From contig OX638380.1 in NCBI GenBank assembly GCA_951813855.1, positions 4,370,518-4,434,517 of the forward strand: a stretch of 64,000 bases of DNA. The letters are read 5' to 3'. The position numbers and the translations under genes are program-made. Below, one piece after another: positions 18,671-27,804 of this stretch (position 1 is the stretch's first letter; each line of letters opens with the position of its first letter). Source of the DNA: an uncultured Verrucomicrobiae bacterium (GTDB lineage: Bacteria; Verrucomicrobiota; Verrucomicrobiia; Limisphaerales; AAA164-E04). Under the pieces are notes generated by a model. That model had not been told where the DNA came from. It searched no databases and was given only the letters and a program-made list of their open reading frames with translations.

Positions 18671-20866
18671 TTATTCCTGTTTCAATTCGAAGAACAAGGT
18701 GCTCATCGCCGGCAGGTGAATGTTGATGGAAACGAGTTGATCGTCCCAAGGTATCGGTTCGGCGTTTCGTTCCTGATCGAACCAGTGGTTCCAGCCGCCG
18801 TAGCGCGCCGCGCCAGTATTGATGACTTCTTTCCAAATTCCCGATTGCGGCACCCCCAGCCGATAGTGTTCCCAGGTCATGGTATTGAAGTTGCCGACGA
18901 CTACCAGCGTTCGCCGGCCGGTGGGATCGAGGCGCATGAAAGAGAGGATGCTGTCTTCGTGATTGGCGTGATTGATCCAGCGGAAGGTCCCGGGATCGAA
19001 ATCGTTGCAGCCCAAAGCGGGGTGCCGGCCGTAAAACTCGTTGAGATCGGCCACCAGTTTCTGGATGCCGCAATGGTCGTCGTACTGGATGAGGTGCCAG
19101 TCCAGGCTGCGATCGTGATTCCATTCGGCCGATTGGCCGAAATCGCTGCCCATGAAGAGCGTTTTTTTACCCGGCCAACCCCACATCCAACCGTATAACG
19201 CCCGCAAATGCTGCGCTTTGTCCGAGATGTGTTCGGCTCCCATTTTGAGCAACATCGAACCTTTTCCGTGAACGACCTCGTCATGGGAAAAAACCATGTT
19301 GAAGTGTTCGGTGTTTTGGTAAATGGCGCCGAAAGTCAAGTCGTTTTGATGCCATTTGCGATAGAGGGGCGCTTTCTGAAAGTAACCCAGAGCGTCGTGC
19401 ATCCAGCCCATGTTCCACTTGAGGTCGAAGCCGAGTCCGTTTTCGGCGGTGGGCCGGGTCACGCCGCCCCAAGCCGTGGATTCTTCGGCGATCGTCAACA
19501 CCCCGGGAAAGGCTTGGTGGATGGCGTCGTTGGCTTCCCGGAGAAACTCGATGGCTTCGATATTTTCGCGGCCGCCGTATTGGTTCGGGATCCATTGACC
19601 ATGTTCGCGGGAATAATCCAGGTAGAGCATGGAAGCGACGGCGTCCACCCGCAAGCCGTCGATGTGAAAGTGATCGCACCAGGCCAAGGCGCTGCCGATC
19701 AGGAAAGTGCGCACTTCCGGCCGGCCGTAATTGAAGATGAGCGTGCCCCAGTCCTGGTGCTCTCCTTGCCGGGGGTCCGCATGCTCGTATAGGTTGGTGC
19801 CGTCGAAGTTGGCCAAGGCGAAATCGTCCTTGGGGAAATGAGCCGGCACCCAGTCCAGAATCACTCCGAAGCCGTGCTGGTGCAACAGGTCGACCAGATA
19901 GCGAAAATCGTCGGGGGTTCCGTAACGGTAGGTTGGAGCGAAAAAGCCGGTAACCTGATAGCCCCAGGAACCTTCGAACGGGAATTCGGCCAGAGGCATG
20001 AATTCGACGTGAGTGTAATGTTGGGCGCGAAGATAAGCGACCAGTTGCTCTGCAAACTCGCGGTAGTTGAGCGGCCGGTCGCCTTGCTCCGGCACCCGTT
20101 TCCAGGAACCTAGATGGACTTCGTAGATGCTCACCGGTTCGGCTAACCAGTCGGTTCGACTTCGCCGTTTCAGCCATAGTTCGTCGCCCCATTCATAGTC
20201 GACGGAGGCTTGAACGACCGAGGCGTTGTGGGGCGGGGGTTCGAAGGCGAAACCGTAGGGATCCGCTTTGAGTTGCAAGTTCCCCTGCAAATCCAACAGT
20301 TCGAATTTGTAATACGCTCCCGGATTCAATTCCGGGCAAAACAATTCCCAGACGCCCGACGAGCCCATGGAGCGCATCATATGGCGCCGGCCGTCCCAGT
20401 GATTGAAATCGCCCACGACGGAAACGCGTTTCGCGCTGGGAGCCCAGACGGCGAAGGAGACTCCCGAAATTCCGTCTATGGTCCGGCAATGGGCTCCCAG
20501 CTTCTGGTAAACTTGCCGGTCGGTGCCTTCGTTGAACAAGTACAGATCATGCTCGCTGATGGTCGGCAGAAAGGCGTAGGGATCGTAGAATTCATGTCGG
20601 GCTCCGCCGTTCCATTCGGCTTGGATGCGGTAGGCGAATTTTTCCGTTTTTTGGGGAACGAAGCTTTCGAATATTCCCCGTTCGTCGATCGGCATTAGCG
20701 GATAGCGCCGCCGGTCGACGAGTTCGACGCAGTGGCACGCGACGGCTTCCGGGACGTAAGCCCGGACGATTTGCCCGCCGGCCGCCGGGTGCATGCCCAA
20801 CCATTGATGGGGATCATGGTGCGTCCCCTCCAGGATGGCTTTGGCTTCCTCTGTCAGCACATTCAT
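18671..20866 (-). CDS. glgB: 1,4-alpha-glucan (glycogen) branching enzyme
   Basis: A 731-residue GH13 enzyme that cuts alpha-1,4 chains and reattaches them in alpha-1,6 linkage during glycogen synthesis. It has the N1 module opening (LEGTHHDPHQWLGMHP), a CBM48 module (SFAVWAPSAKRVSVVGDFNHWDG) and the catalytic barrel: EFMPLAEFPFEGSWGYQ, DGLRVDAVASMLYLDYSR with the Asp nucleophile (about residue 405), the acid Glu in TIAEESTAW, and FSHDEVVHGKGSML. ATG 20866 starts the family N-terminus MNVLTEEAKA; a longer frame to 20941 is not needed. It is divergent from the large debranching gene, suggesting shared control of glycogen metabolism. Confidence 0.95.
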   Translation of the reverse strand: MNVLTEEAKAILEGTHHDPHQWLGMHPAAGGQIVRAYVPEAVACHCVELVDRRRYPLMPIDERGIFESFVPQKTEKFAYRIQAEWNGGARHEFYDPYAFLPTISEHDLYLFNEGTDRQVYQKLGAHCRTIDGISGVSFAVWAPSAKRVSVVGDFNHWDGRRHMMRSMGSSGVWELFCPELNPGAYYKFELLDLQGNLQLKADPYGFAFEPPPHNASVVQASVDYEWGDELWLKRRSRTDWLAEPVSIYEVHLGSWKRVPEQGDRPLNYREFAEQLVAYLRAQHYTHVEFMPLAEFPFEGSWGYQVTGFFAPTYRYGTPDDFRYLVDLLHQHGFGVILDWVPAHFPKDDFALANFDGTNLYEHADPRQGEHQDWGTLIFNYGRPEVRTFLIGSALAWCDHFHIDGLRVDAVASMLYLDYSREHGQWIPNQYGGRENIEAIEFLREANDAIHQAFPGVLTIAEESTAWGGVTRPTAENGLGFDLKWNMGWMHDALGYFQKAPLYRKWHQNDLTFGAIYQNTEHFNMVFSHDEVVHGKGSMLLKMGAEHISDKAQHLRALYGWMWGWPGKKTLFMGSDFGQSAEWNHDRSLDWHLIQYDDHCGIQKLVADLNEFYGRHPALGCNDFDPGTFRWINHANHEDSILSFMRLDPTGRRTLVVVGNFNTMTWEHYRLGVPQSGIWKEVINTGAARYGGWNHWFDQERNAEPIPWDDQLVSINIHLPAMSTLFFELKQE

Positions 20867-21123
20867 GGGTTGCGGCCGGCCGCCGGGAAACGTCCGGTTC
20901 CGAACGAACCGGATTGTTAGCCCGGAGTCCGAATCTGGCAATCGGTTTTACCTCGATCGCGGTCTCGCCGAGGCTGGGACGATCCGGTTCGCGGGCTTCT
21001 CCGAGGCCGTTCCCGACAATTTTGGTTTCCCGTAAGGAGATTTGTCGACAAAGATTTGGCCGCAGCCGTTAGTGAAGCGCTTCGAGAAGGGGCGACGGTA
21101 GGATCGCATTGCAATAACAGCCT

Positions 21124-24100
21124 ATGGAATGGAACCTCACCATGAAGCCGGCCGCCGGGGAACGCCATGTCGGTTTCGTCGGAGATCGGTTGGAATTCGA
21201 ATTGCTCGTTCACGGAACTTCGAAAAGCTGGAGTCGGTGCACCGCGCGCTTGCGGACGACGATCGGTTCCGGGGCGACGATCGATCGGGAAATTATCCGG
21301 GTATACGAAACCTCGGCGAGTCAGCGGACGGAAGGTTGCCGCGATTTGCCGATGCAGCGGACCGTTTCGGGATTCCGCCTCAGCCTGTTGCTTTCCGAGA
21401 CGGGATTCTATTGGGCCAAACCCTTTTTGGTGGACGAGAACGGACAATCGCATTGGCCCACTGGAGACAATTACGGCGTTTCGGTTCATCCGAACGATTA
21501 CCGGACCGCCAATTTGATCTATTGCGCTTGGCCACGGTTGTTCGGCGAAACTCGCCGCAAGGCGATCGGGGAGGATCAGGAAAAAGAAGAACGCCTGCGG
21601 CAATGGGACCGGGAAGGTTATACGTTGATACCCCCCTCCGGCACCTTGCGGGATCTCAAGGGAGCGTTGGGGCATATCTGCGACAATCTCGGTTGCCGGA
21701 TTATTCATTTGTTGCCGGTGAATCCCACGCCGGCCACCTTCGCGAGGTTCGGGCGTTTCGGCAGCCCTTACGCGGCGTTGGATTTGACGGGGGTAGATGC
21801 CTCGCTGGTCGAATTCGATCAGCGGACGACCGGAGTGCAGCAATTTTGCGAGCTCGCACGGGAAGCGCGCCGGCGTCAGGCCAAAATAATCCTGGATCTG
21901 GTGATCAACCACACGGGGTGGGGCTCCTTGCTCTACGAAAACCATCCCGAATGGTTCCGGCGGCATGCGGACGGCCGCTTCGCCAGTCCCGGGGCTTGGG
22001 GCACGATCTGGGAGGATTTGGTCGAACTGGAGCACAAAGATCCCAATTTGGGAAGGCAGTTGGCGGAAGTCTTTTTGACGTGGTGTCGCCGGGGCGTCGA
22101 CGGTTTCCGTTGCGACGCCGGGTACATGGTGCCGTTGCCGATGTGGCGTTATCTGACGGCTCGGGTGCGGCAAGAATTTCCGAATACTATTTTTCTGCTC
22201 GAAGGACTGGGCGGTTCTTGGGAAGCGACCGAGCGGTTGTTGACTCAAGGCGGCATGCAGTGGGCCTATTCCGAATTGTTTCAGAATTATTCGGGCGGGC
22301 AGGTGTCCTGGTATTTGGATTACGCCTTGCTGCAAAGCCAGTGTTTGGGACTCTACGTCCACTATAGCGAAACCCACGACAATCCCCGGTTGGCGGCGAA
22401 GGGAAAAACCTGGTCGTTGTTGCGTAACCGGTTGTGCGGACTTGCCAGCGTCAACGGTGGTTACGGTTTTACTTGCGGGGTCGAATGGTTGGCCGCCGAA
22501 AAGATTTCGGTTCACGGCCGCTCCGGGCTGAATTGGGAGAGCGAAAACCATATCGTCGACGAATTGTTTCGTTTGAACCGGTTGCTGGCCAACCATCCGT
22601 GTTTCTTCGACGGAGCTATTCTTCGGCGGTTGAGCGAATCCGGATCGACCGTGTTCGCCTTGGACCGGGTCTCGAAAGACTTGCAGAACCGGGTGTTGGT
22701 TCTCGTCAATACGGATCCGGACCATCAAGCGACATTGACTCTCAGCCAGGAAGCTTGGAAGGGGGTCGTTTCGGCCGCCGACGATAGGGGAACCCGGAAA
22801 AGCCATAAAGTTCCCAAGGTGGATTTGTTAGGGCAAGACATGCCCGCCGTTTATCATCGCAAGGACGGCTCCGTCCGGCTCACCATGCGGCCGGGAGCGG
22901 CTTATTGCTTGGCTGCTACGCTTAAACCGGCCGGTAGCGACGGTCCGGAATACCGGCATTTTTGGGCCCTGAGAGCTTGGGTGGCGGAGACGATTCACGC
23001 CGTTTGGCCGGACGGTCTGCAGGGAGAATTCGATATCGACGCATTGGTGGTATTAGCCGTTCGGGAGCCGTTGTGTTTTTTAGCGGCGACCCGCAGTTTT
23101 CGATCGTCGAAAGATGCCGGCTCCTGGCCTGAGGCACTTGAAGCGGGCCGATTCCCTGAGGTGTTTCCGTCCGTCGTGCTCTGGGAGCCGATCGACCGGC
23201 GTCGGGTTGTGCCGTTGCCGCCGGATCATTGGCTGGTCGTTCGCGACGAACGTCCCTTTGAGGTGCGATTGCTCGTCGAAGGGGACGATCGGATCCCAGT
23301 TTACCGGTGTTCTACAGCCTTATCCGAGACGGTTCATTTGGTGTGCCTGGACGCCGACCGCTATCCCCGGGGACCGGCGGGTATCCGGCTGCGGTACTTG
23401 GACGGCGGAGCGGATGAGCTCGACGGTTCGTTGCTGTTGCTAGCCGCGGAACCTCAAGCGGAGGATGACTCGAACGACGGGCGGTGGGGAAAGAAAACGT
23501 CTCTAGAATCGCCGATCGTCCTGTTGACTAATCGCCGAGGGGGAATGGCGAGATTGGCGGTCGACACGGGAAAGATCAAATCGAAGTACGATTCTTTACT
23601 GGCGGCGAATCTGCACGACAGCGCGCCGGTGGACCGGCATGTGCTGGCGAAACGGATGCGGCTTTGGGTCCAGATCGAACATCTGGTCTTGACGTTGAAC
23701 CAGGATTATCTGATTGCCTTTTCCTCCGGACCTCCCGCGATCTGGCGCTATCTGTTGGACGCGGGTGGCGGTAATTGGGCCTCGATCGAAATCTGCGTCG
23801 ATATGGTCGACGAACTCAATGCCACCGTTATTCGGTGTCGACGCCTGAAAGCCGCCGATATTCCACGGGAAGACTTCGCTCGATTTAGGGGCAGCGGCCG
23901 CGCTGATTCCCCGCCTGCCTTCGAACCGGAAAAACTGGATTCGTTGGCAGTGAAACTGACCGCCAGGATTGATATCGAAGATCGGAATTTTCATTGGGAA
24001 ACGCTGCGCAACGCCGCTGCCGAACATCATTTCGTCGAATACGTTCACGAATTGGGAACGGGCTCCGGTTTCGTTTTTTGCCCGGCGTTGAATCGGCAAC

Positions 24101-25644
24101 TGGTCGTTAATTCCGACTGCGGCGTGTTTCGGTTTCAACCGGAATGGTGCACAGGGCTGCCGCATTCCGTAGAAGCCAGCCGGGGACAAACCGGTTGTGG
24201 AGACGCTTATAGTCCCGGTTGGTTCGAGGCGCCGTTGAAAGTCGGTCAAAGTGTCCACTACACCTTGACCGCGGGACTTAAGAAAAACCTGAAATTGGAT
24301 TCGAAGCGGTGCTTCGAAAAGAGGCAGAAACGAACCAAGGCGATTTTGCGGAAGGCTGGGATGGGAGCGGCGGACGGTTTCGGGGGGCGGTTGGCCCGGG
24401 CGGCCGACGCATTCGTGGTTCGCCGGGACGACGGAACTACGGTTATTGCCGGTTATCCTTGGTTTTTGGATTGGGGGCGTGATTCGTTGATCTGCGCGCG
24501 AGGCTTGTTAGCTTGCGGTTATCAGCGAGAGGTGACGCAGATGTTGCGCGTTTTCGGCCGGTTCGAAGAGTCGGGAACCCTGCCCAACAGCTTGCACGGA
24601 GAAGACACTTCCAATCGCGACACTTCCGACGCTCCGTTATGGTTCGGGATGGTATGCGCCGACTTGTATGCGACACAGGGAGCGAAGATCTTGAACGCTT
24701 CGTTGGGAACCGGCGCTGCTGCCGGCCGAAAGGGACGGACCATCGGCGAGGTGTTGCGCAGTATCGCGTTGGGCTATCTCGAGGGGACCCCGAACGGCAT
24801 CCGAGTGGACTCTGATTCCGGCTTGGTTTGGAGCCCCTCGCATTTTACCTGGATGGACACCAATCATCCGGCCGGCACTCCCAGGGAAGGGTATCCGGTC
24901 GAGATCCAGGTGCTGTGGATAAGATTGTTGCGCCTACTGGATGAAGCGGGAATAGCTCAGGGGCGGGTTTCCTGGAAAAGTCTGGCGGAACGGGCGTTCG
25001 AGTCGTTTCAGCTTCGGTATTGGCTGGAAGATCGAGGATTCTACGCCGACCTGTTGGTCGCCGGGGCTGGGGTGCGAGCTGCGGACGCAATCGTCGATTC
25101 GTCCTTGCGTTGTAATTATCTGTTCGCGATCAGCACTGGAATGGTACAGGGGATCCGGGCTCGCCGGGCGGTTCAGGCGGCCAGTCGTCATTTGTTGGTT
25201 CCGGGAGCGATCAGATCTTTGGCTCCGTTGAAAGTCGAGGTGCCGTTGCCGGTTTGCGCCCCTGATGGTAGATTGCTTAACGATCCCGACAATCCGTATT
25301 GGGGACGATATGAAGGCGACGAGGATACTCGACGTAAACCCGCCTATCACAACGGTACCGCCTGGACCTGGATGCTGGGCCCGTTTTGCGAGGCCGTTTT
25401 GCGAGCGTGGAATTTTTCTCCGGAATCGGTTAAAACCGTTCGGGCTTGGTTAGGAGGGGCGGAGTTGCTGATGCGGGAAGGTTGTCTCGGACAATTGCCG
25501 GAAGTTTTAGACGGGGACGCGCCTCACGGCCAGCGCGGATGCGACGCCCAAGCTTGGTCTGTGACCGAAATACTTCGAATCTGGAAATTGATTGTCGGCT
25601 CGGCGGCGAAATCGTCTTCTGACGCAAAGGATTCGGAATCATGA
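21124..25644 (+). CDS. Large GH13-GH133 glycogen debranching fusion (amylo-alpha-1,6-glucosidase)
   Basis: A 1,506-residue protein. After an N-terminal beta-rich module (residues 1-130) comes a GH13-type barrel (about 140-560: GTLRDLKGALGHICDNLGC, KIILDLVINHTGWGSLL, GVDGFRCDAGYMVP with the nucleophile Asp, FLLEGLGGSW with the acid Glu, YSETHDNPR). A linker of about 450 residues follows, then the amylo-1,6-glucosidase domain (about 1070-1490: YPWFLDWGRDSLICARGLL, LPNSLHG, FTWMDTN, YPVEIQVLWIRLL, YHNGTAWTWMLGP). This layout resembles eukaryotic bifunctional debranching enzymes, which first move a short glucan and then cleave the remaining 1,6 branch. Divergent from glgB. The bifunctional activity is inferred. 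Confidence 0.85.
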   Translation: MEWNLTMKPAAGERHVGFVGDRLEFELLVHGTSKSWSRCTARLRTTIGSGATIDREIIRVYETSASQRTEGCRDLPMQRTVSGFRLSLLLSETGFYWAKPFLVDENGQSHWPTGDNYGVSVHPNDYRTANLIYCAWPRLFGETRRKAIGEDQEKEERLRQWDREGYTLIPPSGTLRDLKGALGHICDNLGCRIIHLLPVNPTPATFARFGRFGSPYAALDLTGVDASLVEFDQRTTGVQQFCELAREARRRQAKIILDLVINHTGWGSLLYENHPEWFRRHADGRFASPGAWGTIWEDLVELEHKDPNLGRQLAEVFLTWCRRGVDGFRCDAGYMVPLPMWRYLTARVRQEFPNTIFLLEGLGGSWEATERLLTQGGMQWAYSELFQNYSGGQVSWYLDYALLQSQCLGLYVHYSETHDNPRLAAKGKTWSLLRNRLCGLASVNGGYGFTCGVEWLAAEKISVHGRSGLNWESENHIVDELFRLNRLLANHPCFFDGAILRRLSESGSTVFALDRVSKDLQNRVLVLVNTDPDHQATLTLSQEAWKGVVSAADDRGTRKSHKVPKVDLLGQDMPAVYHRKDGSVRLTMRPGAAYCLAATLKPAGSDGPEYRHFWALRAWVAETIHAVWPDGLQGEFDIDALVVLAVREPLCFLAATRSFRSSKDAGSWPEALEAGRFPEVFPSVVLWEPIDRRRVVPLPPDHWLVVRDERPFEVRLLVEGDDRIPVYRCSTALSETVHLVCLDADRYPRGPAGIRLRYLDGGADELDGSLLLLAAEPQAEDDSNDGRWGKKTSLESPIVLLTNRRGGMARLAVDTGKIKSKYDSLLAANLHDSAPVDRHVLAKRMRLWVQIEHLVLTLNQDYLIAFSSGPPAIWRYLLDAGGGNWASIEICVDMVDELNATVIRCRRLKAADIPREDFARFRGSGRADSPPAFEPEKLDSLAVKLTARIDIEDRNFHWETLRNAAAEHHFVEYVHELGTGSGFVFCPALNRQLVVNSDCGVFRFQPEWCTGLPHSVEASRGQTGCGDAYSPGWFEAPLKVGQSVHYTLTAGLKKNLKLDSKRCFEKRQKRTKAILRKAGMGAADGFGGRLARAADAFVVRRDDGTTVIAGYPWFLDWGRDSLICARGLLACGYQREVTQMLRVFGRFEESGTLPNSLHGEDTSNRDTSDAPLWFGMVCADLYATQGAKILNASLGTGAAAGRKGRTIGEVLRSIALGYLEGTPNGIRVDSDSGLVWSPSHFTWMDTNHPAGTPREGYPVEIQVLWIRLLRLLDEAGIAQGRVSWKSLAERAFESFQLRYWLEDRGFYADLLVAGAGVRAADAIVDSSLRCNYLFAISTGMVQGIRARRAVQAASRHLLVPGAIRSLAPLKVEVPLPVCAPDGRLLNDPDNPYWGRYEGDEDTRRKPAYHNGTAWTWMLGPFCEAVLRAWNFSPESVKTVRAWLGGAELLMREGCLGQLPEVLDGDAPHGQRGCDAQAWSVTEILRIWKLIVGSAAKSSSDAKDSES

Positions 25645-25648
25645 AAAA

Positions 25649-26065
25649 ATGAACGACAGCGGCTTATCGACCTTGGCTCCGGAACTAGCGGAACAACTTT
25701 CGCCTTGTCCCCGTTATTGGAGAGCGGTGTCCAGCCGTGACGACGCCTTACCCAGGCATCGGCTCGCCCCGTTCGAGTTGATCGGAACCCCGATCGAATC
25801 GCTCGGCCGAATTAGACGGGTGATAGAGGAGTTGCCCCGGTCCGAGATTGTATGTATGACCGACCGTTACCTTCGTGCCACAGTCAGATCCAGAGCATTT
25901 AGATTTATTGACGATTTGGAGTTTTGTTACAACCCGTTGCAAGACGTGATTCACTTTCGTTCGGTGGCGCAACAGGGAATGCTGTGGGATTTCGGCGTGA
26001 ACCGTGCTCGCATGAAGGTGATTCGCAGCCGATATCTCGACGGAAAAGCGACTAACGCCGAATAG
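25649..26065 (+). CDS. DUF1499 family protein
   Basis: A 138-residue soluble protein with the DUF1499 signature: IRRVIEELPRSEIV, TDRYLRATVRSRAFRFIDD, LEFCYNPLQDVIHFRSVAQQG and FGVNRARMKVIRS. The family is widespread and of unknown function. ATG 25649 lies 4 bases after the stop of the debranching gene, so the two are almost certainly co-transcribed; the frame also extends back into that gene (25592), which is unlikely to be used. No signal peptide or catalytic residues can be assigned. Confidence 0.85.
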   Translation: MNDSGLSTLAPELAEQLSPCPRYWRAVSSRDDALPRHRLAPFELIGTPIESLGRIRRVIEELPRSEIVCMTDRYLRATVRSRAFRFIDDLEFCYNPLQDVIHFRSVAQQGMLWDFGVNRARMKVIRSRYLDGKATNAE

Positions 26066-26667
26066 ATCGGTGAAGGTGAGATCAATTGCGGCTCACTTTC
26101 AAGACGGCCAGTCGGCGGTGTCCGCTAAAGATGGGCTTGCGTTCGATCCGGTTCTGCGATCGCCATTCCGGTAACCGAGACTAAACGTTTTTCCTGTTGC
26201 GGAACGGAGTTCCTCAGGCTGGAAAAATGACGTCGAGTTCTTCGAAACCGATCGGCAGGCTTGGGCTACAGTTTCCGGCGTTCGTTTTTTTTCAGTTTCG
26301 GAGAGATCATCGTGGTTGAAATCCCGGTTCCGTTTCCGGCAGCCGGAAACGGAACCGGCAACGACTAGCGATCGCAACGGCATGCGGTTCTCGGGTTGGG
26401 CAGGAATCCGTTCGATGCTCGACTCAAGTCGGCCTAACGGGGCGAAAATGCGCGGAGCGTCTTGGGGCGTGACATTCGGCCTCGACCAGATTTCGAAGCG
26501 ACCGGCCTGGAAACCCGGATTCATCGCGGGGCCAATTCGCCATGGTTCTGAGGAGCATCGCTTACCGCCTTGCCCCCTGATTATCCGTTCGGACGAGGGC
26601 CGGAGGAAACCATCGACAGGACGGACGGTGGAAAGTCCGTTTCCCCCCGCCAATCGGATCGCTTGGG
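26066..26667. other. Convergent intergenic stretch, no gene recognised
   Basis: About 600 bases between two converging genes. Open frames on both strands are mutually overlapping and low in family character. A short GGTGGAAAGTCCG near 26627 recalls part of RNase P RNA, but the partner conserved regions are absent. Nothing supportable is annotated. Confidence 0.4.
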
Positions 26668-27804
26668 CTACTCGAGATTCTCGTCGTCGGTCGCATCAAG
26701 CACGGCGGTCAGCAACGTAAGGAGATCGCGATTCGAGCCTCGGGCAATCATCGGCAACAAGGGTTGAATCAACCGGTGCAATTTGCGTTTCATTCGTAAC
26801 CCAGGGATAACTCCGGTCGTGGATTGCCGTGGAAAATCGAGCCGATCGGCTAGTTCGCCGCCCAGAAACAAACGGAAAAAACGATACAGCCGAGCCGCGA
26901 TTTTTTTTTGCTTCAGGGGATGATCGCTGTCGACTTCGGGCGGGATGACTCGAATCATGGAATTAACGACGTTGGCATGGTCCTGTTCCGGGGGAGGTTC
27001 GCAAACGAGGGCGGTGCGAAACAGCTCAGCCGTTTTTGTTTCGTCGCCTTCGAACAGCAATTCTTCGGGAGTTCCGGATAAATATCCCACGTAGCGCCAG
27101 ATTTGCATCAAGCTGTTTTTGGCCTGGTCGTTGAAAGACACGCCAAGACGTTCGATCCAGGAAAAAGCGGCGGCGGAAAATCCCGCGGCAATCAATCCGT
27201 TATGGGCGGCGCTCCAAGGGATCCCTAATCTTTCGACGGGCCATTGATCCGTTTGGGTCAATCGATTCCGAATTCTTGCCTGTTCCAATCGCTCGGTTAC
27301 CAGTAGTTTCCAGCCGTCGCCTTCACGGTCTAGTCCTCCTGGAAGCATGATTTCGTTGACTCGTCGAATAATGTTTCGGAGATTGGAGAGAACGTTTCGT
27401 TCTTCGGCGAGCCCCGATGCATGCAGCGCTTTCCCGATCGAGGTAGTGGCGGTTACGACCGTGGAAACGAAATAAGCCGGAACGAACAGGTCCAGATTAT
27501 CGTAGTACAGTTGGCATCCGGAATGAGCGGATTCGGGATCGAACCAGTCGGGCCGGGCCTCGACCTGCGCGAAGTAAGCCTGCCATTCTTGCGGAGCGTG
27601 TTTTACGGCGGCGGAGTCTTGCGCCAGAAATCCTGGGAGCAAAGATTCGAAGTTAGCCGACGGGGTTTTGGCCAAGGATTCGATCGCGGCATCCGCCAAC
27701 GGATCGCCGACAGCCGTGAAGGATAGATACTGGTCGGGTGAGTCGCCGACCTGCGACTTAATCGTCTCAAGGCGTTCTTCGTAGACTGATGGCAACTTCA
27801 GCAT
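26668..27804 (-). CDS. MpaB/latex-clearing-type oxygenase family (DUF2236) protein
   Basis: A 378-residue, mainly helical protein resembling the ER-bound oxygenase MpaB / rubber oxygenase fold: ARPDWFDPESAHSGCQLYYD near the N-terminus, a middle segment LLVTERLEQARIRNRLTQ, then GIPWSAAHNGLIAAGFSAAAF and WRYVGYLSGTPEELLFEGD. Characterised relatives are heme b oxygenases that cut long lipids or polyisoprene. In relatives the central segment carries a His (pattern HAxVR) that binds the heme iron; here the equivalent position reads QARIR, so the ligand may be absent or supplied elsewhere. No clear signal peptide. It stands alone, converging with the DUF1499 gene. The family call is by eye from motif spacing. 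Confidence 0.65.
   Translation of the reverse strand: MLKLPSVYEERLETIKSQVGDSPDQYLSFTAVGDPLADAAIESLAKTPSANFESLLPGFLAQDSAAVKHAPQEWQAYFAQVEARPDWFDPESAHSGCQLYYDNLDLFVPAYFVSTVVTATTSIGKALHASGLAEERNVLSNLRNIIRRVNEIMLPGGLDREGDGWKLLVTERLEQARIRNRLTQTDQWPVERLGIPWSAAHNGLIAAGFSAAAFSWIERLGVSFNDQAKNSLMQIWRYVGYLSGTPEELLFEGDETKTAELFRTALVCEPPPEQDHANVVNSMIRVIPPEVDSDHPLKQKKIAARLYRFFRLFLGGELADRLDFPRQSTTGVIPGLRMKRKLHRLIQPLLPMIARGSNRDLLTLLTAVLDATDDENLE

Noticed and set aside
20917..22806. Long open frame (629 codons) on the minus strand
   Set aside because: It lies antisense to the well-supported debranching gene, and its Arg/Pro/Gln-rich translation has no family character; GC-rich codon use keeps antisense frames open.
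26620..26660. RNase P RNA-like words (GGTGGAAAGTCCG)
   Set aside because: Only one conserved patch is present; the 3' conserved region and the expected 350-400 base fold cannot be traced.
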